In this document: one piece after another, positions 19,772-21,962 of the stretch
How positions within the stretch are numbered: position 1 is the first letter of the stretch
Layout: each line of letters starts with the position of its first letter
Assembly (NCBI GenBank): GCA_937926145.1
Contig: CALANW010000092.1
Location: 1 to 21,962, forward strand
Origin: an uncultured Ruminococcus sp.
GTDB taxonomy: Bacteria > Bacillota > Clostridia > Oscillospirales > Ruminococcaceae
Length of the DNA: 21,962 nucleotides
Reading direction: 5' to 3'
Program-made: the position numbers and the translations under genes
Notes under the pieces: model-generated
Seen by the model: the letters and a program-made list of their open reading frames with translations, nothing else
Told to the model about the DNA's origin: nothing
Databases searched by the model: none

Positions 19772-20980
19772 ATGGGAAGAGCTTTAATTATCGGCTGCGG
19801 CGGCGTTGCAAGCGTTGCTATCCACAAGTGCTGTCAGAATTCCGAGGTTTTCACGGATATTATGATCGCATCGAGAACAAAGGAAAAGTGTGACGCTCTC
19901 AAAGCCAAACTTGACACTATGTACGGCGGAAAGACGAACATTTCAACTGCAAAGGTCAACGCTGACAGCGTTCCCGAGCTTGTTGCTCTTATGAAAGAAT
20001 ACAAGCCCGATGTCTGCCTTAACCTTGCGCTCCCTTATCAGGATCTTACGATAATGGACGCTTGCCTTGAATGCAAGGTACACTACATCGACACTGCAAA
20101 TTACGAGCCTGAGGACACTGCAAAGTTCGAGTACAAGTGGCAGTGGGCATACCGTGAAAAATTCGAGAAAGCAGGCATCACTGCGCTCCTCGGAAGCGGT
20201 TTTGACCCGGGTGTAACGGGTGTTTTCTGCGCTTATGCTATGAAGCACTATTTTGACGAGATCAATTACATCGATATCCTCGACTGCAACGCAGGTGACC
20301 ACGGTTATCCGTTCGCTACCAACTTCAACCCCGAGATAAACATTCGTGAGGTTTCCGCAAACGGTTCTTACATTGAGGACGGCAAGTGGGTCGAAACGAA
20401 GCCTATGGAGATCAAGCGTGTTTACAACTTCCCTGAGATCGGCGAGAAGGATATGTACCTCCTCCACCACGAAGAACTTGAATCGCTTGCACTCAACATC
20501 AAGGGTATCAAGCGTATCCGTTTCTTTATGACGTTCGGCCAGAGCTATCTCAACCACCTCAAGTGCCTTGAAGATGTCGGAATGACTTCTATCGTGCCTA
20601 TCAATTACAATGGCATGGAGATAGTTCCGCTCCAGTTCCTCAAAGCAGTTCTCCCCGACCCTGCTTCGCTCGGCCCGAGAACAAAGGGCAAGACGAACAT
20701 CGGCTGCATCATGCAGGGCAAAAAGGACGGCAAGCCCGTTAACTACTATGTTTACAACGTATGCGTACACGAAGAGTGTTATGCGGAAGTCGGCTCTCAG
20801 GCAATTTCCTACACAACGGGCGTTCCTGCTATGATCGGCGCAATGATGGTAATGACGGGCAAGTGGCAGAAGCCGGGCGTTTACAACATTGAAGAATTCG
20901 ACCCAGATCCGTTTATGGATGCACTCAACAAGTGGGGACTTCCTTGGAAGGAATCTTTTGATCCGGAACTGGTAGATTAA
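19772..20980 (+). CDS. saccharopine dehydrogenase-family protein, likely carboxynorspermidine synthase
   Basis: The 402-residue protein has an N-terminal NAD(P) site GCGGVAS (8-14) and the LYS9-like pattern (LNLALPYQDLTIMDACLECK, then VHYIDTANYEPED, and LLGSGFDPGVTGVFCAYA). In bacteria this subgroup (CASDH) reductively condenses aspartate semialdehyde with a diamine to carboxynorspermidine or carboxyspermidine, a step in polyamine synthesis. The partner decarboxylase NspC is not next to it in this window. Ribosome site GAGAGGAAG precedes ATG 19772. True saccharopine dehydrogenase is the alternative, but lysine degradation by that route is unusual in Clostridia. Confidence 0.85.
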   Translation: MGRALIIGCGGVASVAIHKCCQNSEVFTDIMIASRTKEKCDALKAKLDTMYGGKTNISTAKVNADSVPELVALMKEYKPDVCLNLALPYQDLTIMDACLECKVHYIDTANYEPEDTAKFEYKWQWAYREKFEKAGITALLGSGFDPGVTGVFCAYAMKHYFDEINYIDILDCNAGDHGYPFATNFNPEINIREVSANGSYIEDGKWVETKPMEIKRVYNFPEIGEKDMYLLHHEELESLALNIKGIKRIRFFMTFGQSYLNHLKCLEDVGMTSIVPINYNGMEIVPLQFLKAVLPDPASLGPRTKGKTNIGCIMQGKKDGKPVNYYVYNVCVHEECYAEVGSQAISYTTGVPAMIGAMMVMTGKWQKPGVYNIEEFDPDPFMDALNKWGLPWKESFDPELVD

Positions 20981-21337
20981 TTCGGAATGCGGAATTCGGA
21001 ATTATTTTTGCTCCGTTAGTTTGTAATGAAAATCGTAGGGGCGGATTCTATATCCGCCCGTTGCAAACCTTGATTTTTAGGCAAATTTTCCGTAGGTGAC
21101 GCTTTTCGTCCCACTTTGCAAGACATTATAATATAAAAGAAGACCTGTTTCCATTGGAATTTATCCTTTGAAAACAGGTCTGTTTTTGTTATTTTGCTAA
21201 ACACCAATTAAAAATTATACGAAACAAATCGGTGCAATTATCGGGCGGATATGGAATCCGCCCCTACAAATTGGTATTCGCGACAAATTCGCGTAACATA
21301 AATAATTCCGAATTCCGAATTCATAATTCCGAATTTA
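20981..21337. repeat. dispersed repeat R1, copy B, with inverted ends
   Basis: The ends are mirrored: AATTCGGAATGCGGAATTCG (20979-20998) against the CCGAATTCCGAATT region (21307-21336). Inside are the 28-bp box (21035-21062, identical to 12062-12089), a terminator (21141-21187), CTAAACACCAAT (21197-21208, also the tip of 9260-9372) and an inverted box (21242-21267). This whole structure looks like a miniature inverted-repeat element. No gene is seen. Confidence 0.75.
21141..21187 (+). terminator. terminator inside repeat R1 copy B
   Basis: AGACCTGTTT (21141-21150) pairs with AAACAGGTCT (21172-21181), followed by GTTTTTG. Confidence 0.8.
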
Positions 21338-21339
21338 TC

Positions 21340-21711
21340 TTAAAGTTCCGCAATTACCTCAACTTCGACTTTAACGCCCTTTGGGAGCTTTGCAACCTCT
21401 ACGCAGGAACGTGCAGGCTTATTGGTGAAATATTCGCCGTAAACTGCGTTGAATACTGCGAAGTCATTGATATCATCGAGGAAGCATACTGTCTTTACAG
21501 CCTTTTCAAGTGATGTGCCTGCTTCTGTAAGAACGGCTTTGAGGTTCTCGCAGACCTGCTTTGTCTGTGCTTCGATGCCCTCAGCGTCAACATTGCCCGT
21601 TGCAGGGTTAATAGCGATCTGACCCGATGTGAAAACAAGGTTTCCAACCTTTACTGCCTGAGAGTAAGGACCGATAGCATCGGGAGCATTTTTAGTATAA
21701 ACTTTTTCCAT
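21340..21711 (-). CDS. ridA: RidA family reactive-intermediate deaminase
   Basis: The 123-residue protein has the YjgF/YER057c/UK114 pattern (NAPDAIGPYSQAVKVGNLVF, then TSGQIAINPATG and KPARSCVEVAKLPKGVKVEV), including the conserved Arg101 that binds the substrate carboxylate. RidA hydrolyses reactive enamine/imine intermediates such as 2-aminoacrylate made by PLP enzymes. ATG 21711 (MEKVYTK) is chosen because GGAGG lies 8 nt before it; the longer frame starts in that site. It is a single gene on the minus strand, converging on repeat R1 copy B. Confidence 0.95.
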   Translation of the reverse strand: MEKVYTKNAPDAIGPYSQAVKVGNLVFTSGQIAINPATGNVDAEGIEAQTKQVCENLKAVLTEAGTSLEKAVKTVCFLDDINDFAVFNAVYGEYFTNKPARSCVEVAKLPKGVKVEVEVIAEL

Positions 21712-21744
21712 TGTGATTACCTCCATTTAAATTTTACGGCTAAA

Positions 21745-21962
21745 AAGCCAAACTGTTTTGCTAATAAATATATCTATCTGCGCGGAAATAACTTATTTCC
21801 CACAAAAACAAGCGTAACGAAGTGGAGCATAGCGTGAACCTGCCGCAGGGCTTCCCACACCATATATTTTCTTTGACATATAAGCCAAACTCTATTCGCG
21901 GACACAAACTTATTTTACGCTAAAACAAGCGAAACGAAGTGGAGCACGGCGTGAACCTGCCG
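21745..21962. repeat. two copies of a tandem unit upstream of ridA, running off the window
   Basis: AAGCCAAACT and CGCGGA, followed by ACTTATTT and then GAAGTGGAGCA with GCGTGAACCTGCCG, occur at about 21745-21845 and again at about 21882-21962. The period is near 116-137 bp. The copies differ at several sites. No gene is seen in 21712-21962. Confidence 0.6.

Noticed and set aside
21781..21962. CRISPR-like repeat-spacer pattern
   Set aside because: Only two long diverged units, with no short identical repeats or cas genes.

Overview
The window looks like a chromosomal stretch of a gut-type member of the Clostridia, most likely near Ruminococcus. Reasons: Gram-positive promoters (TTGACA-17-TATAAT), strong AGGAGG ribosome sites, a DUF6514 protein, an smpB-ssrA pair, a CIRCE motif, and families common in Ruminococcaceae such as carboxynorspermidine-synthase-like LYS9 and AGCS symporters. 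The species is inference only.

Layout. (1) 1-609: the edge of a conjugative-type element. It holds the N-terminus of a replication-type helix-turn-helix protein (minus strand), a possible 70-aa ORF and tandem direct repeats. (2) 610-1527: an AraC-family regulator with a clear promoter, then the original terminator of a tRNA gene. (3) 1528-9008: a complete 7.4-kb integrative element inserted into the 3' end of tRNA-Thr(CGT). It is bounded by a 47-bp direct repeat (attL 1528-1574, attR 8962-9008) and by 37-bp inner repeats that look like integrase arm sites. It carries a ribbon-helix-helix regulator plus partner, a divergent operon (two microproteins, a frameshifted HIRAN protein, an unknown 178-aa protein), a 56-aa helix-turn-helix protein, an HUH rolling-circle-type Rep, three small accessory or DNA-binding proteins, an XRE regulator and a tyrosine integrase with an extra helix-turn-helix-like insert. 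No relaxase or type IV secretion genes are visible, so it would have to be mobilised by something else or move only by excision. (4) 9009-21962: core chromosome. It holds the tRNA-Thr promoter, a histidine phosphatase with a long hairpin-rich leader, an AGCS symporter, clpB, a DUF6514 protein, smpB, ssrA, an orphan CIRCE beside toxin-antitoxin remnants, tcdA, a CPBP protease, a LYS9-like dehydrogenase and a RidA protein.

Most striking signals. The octamer GAGCAGGT (either strand) occurs 17 times in the 7.4-kb element, six times as one arm (or both arms) of a hairpin, and once in the 14.5 kb of flanks. This organisation resembles DNA-uptake or Rep-recognition words. The element also brings its own terminator, placed to replace the displaced terminator of the tRNA. 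In the core region there are two families of structured dispersed repeats (12001-12300 with 20981-21337; 12301-12605 with 18350-18613). Their hairpin arms differ in sequence but keep pairing. All counts and alignments were made by eye.
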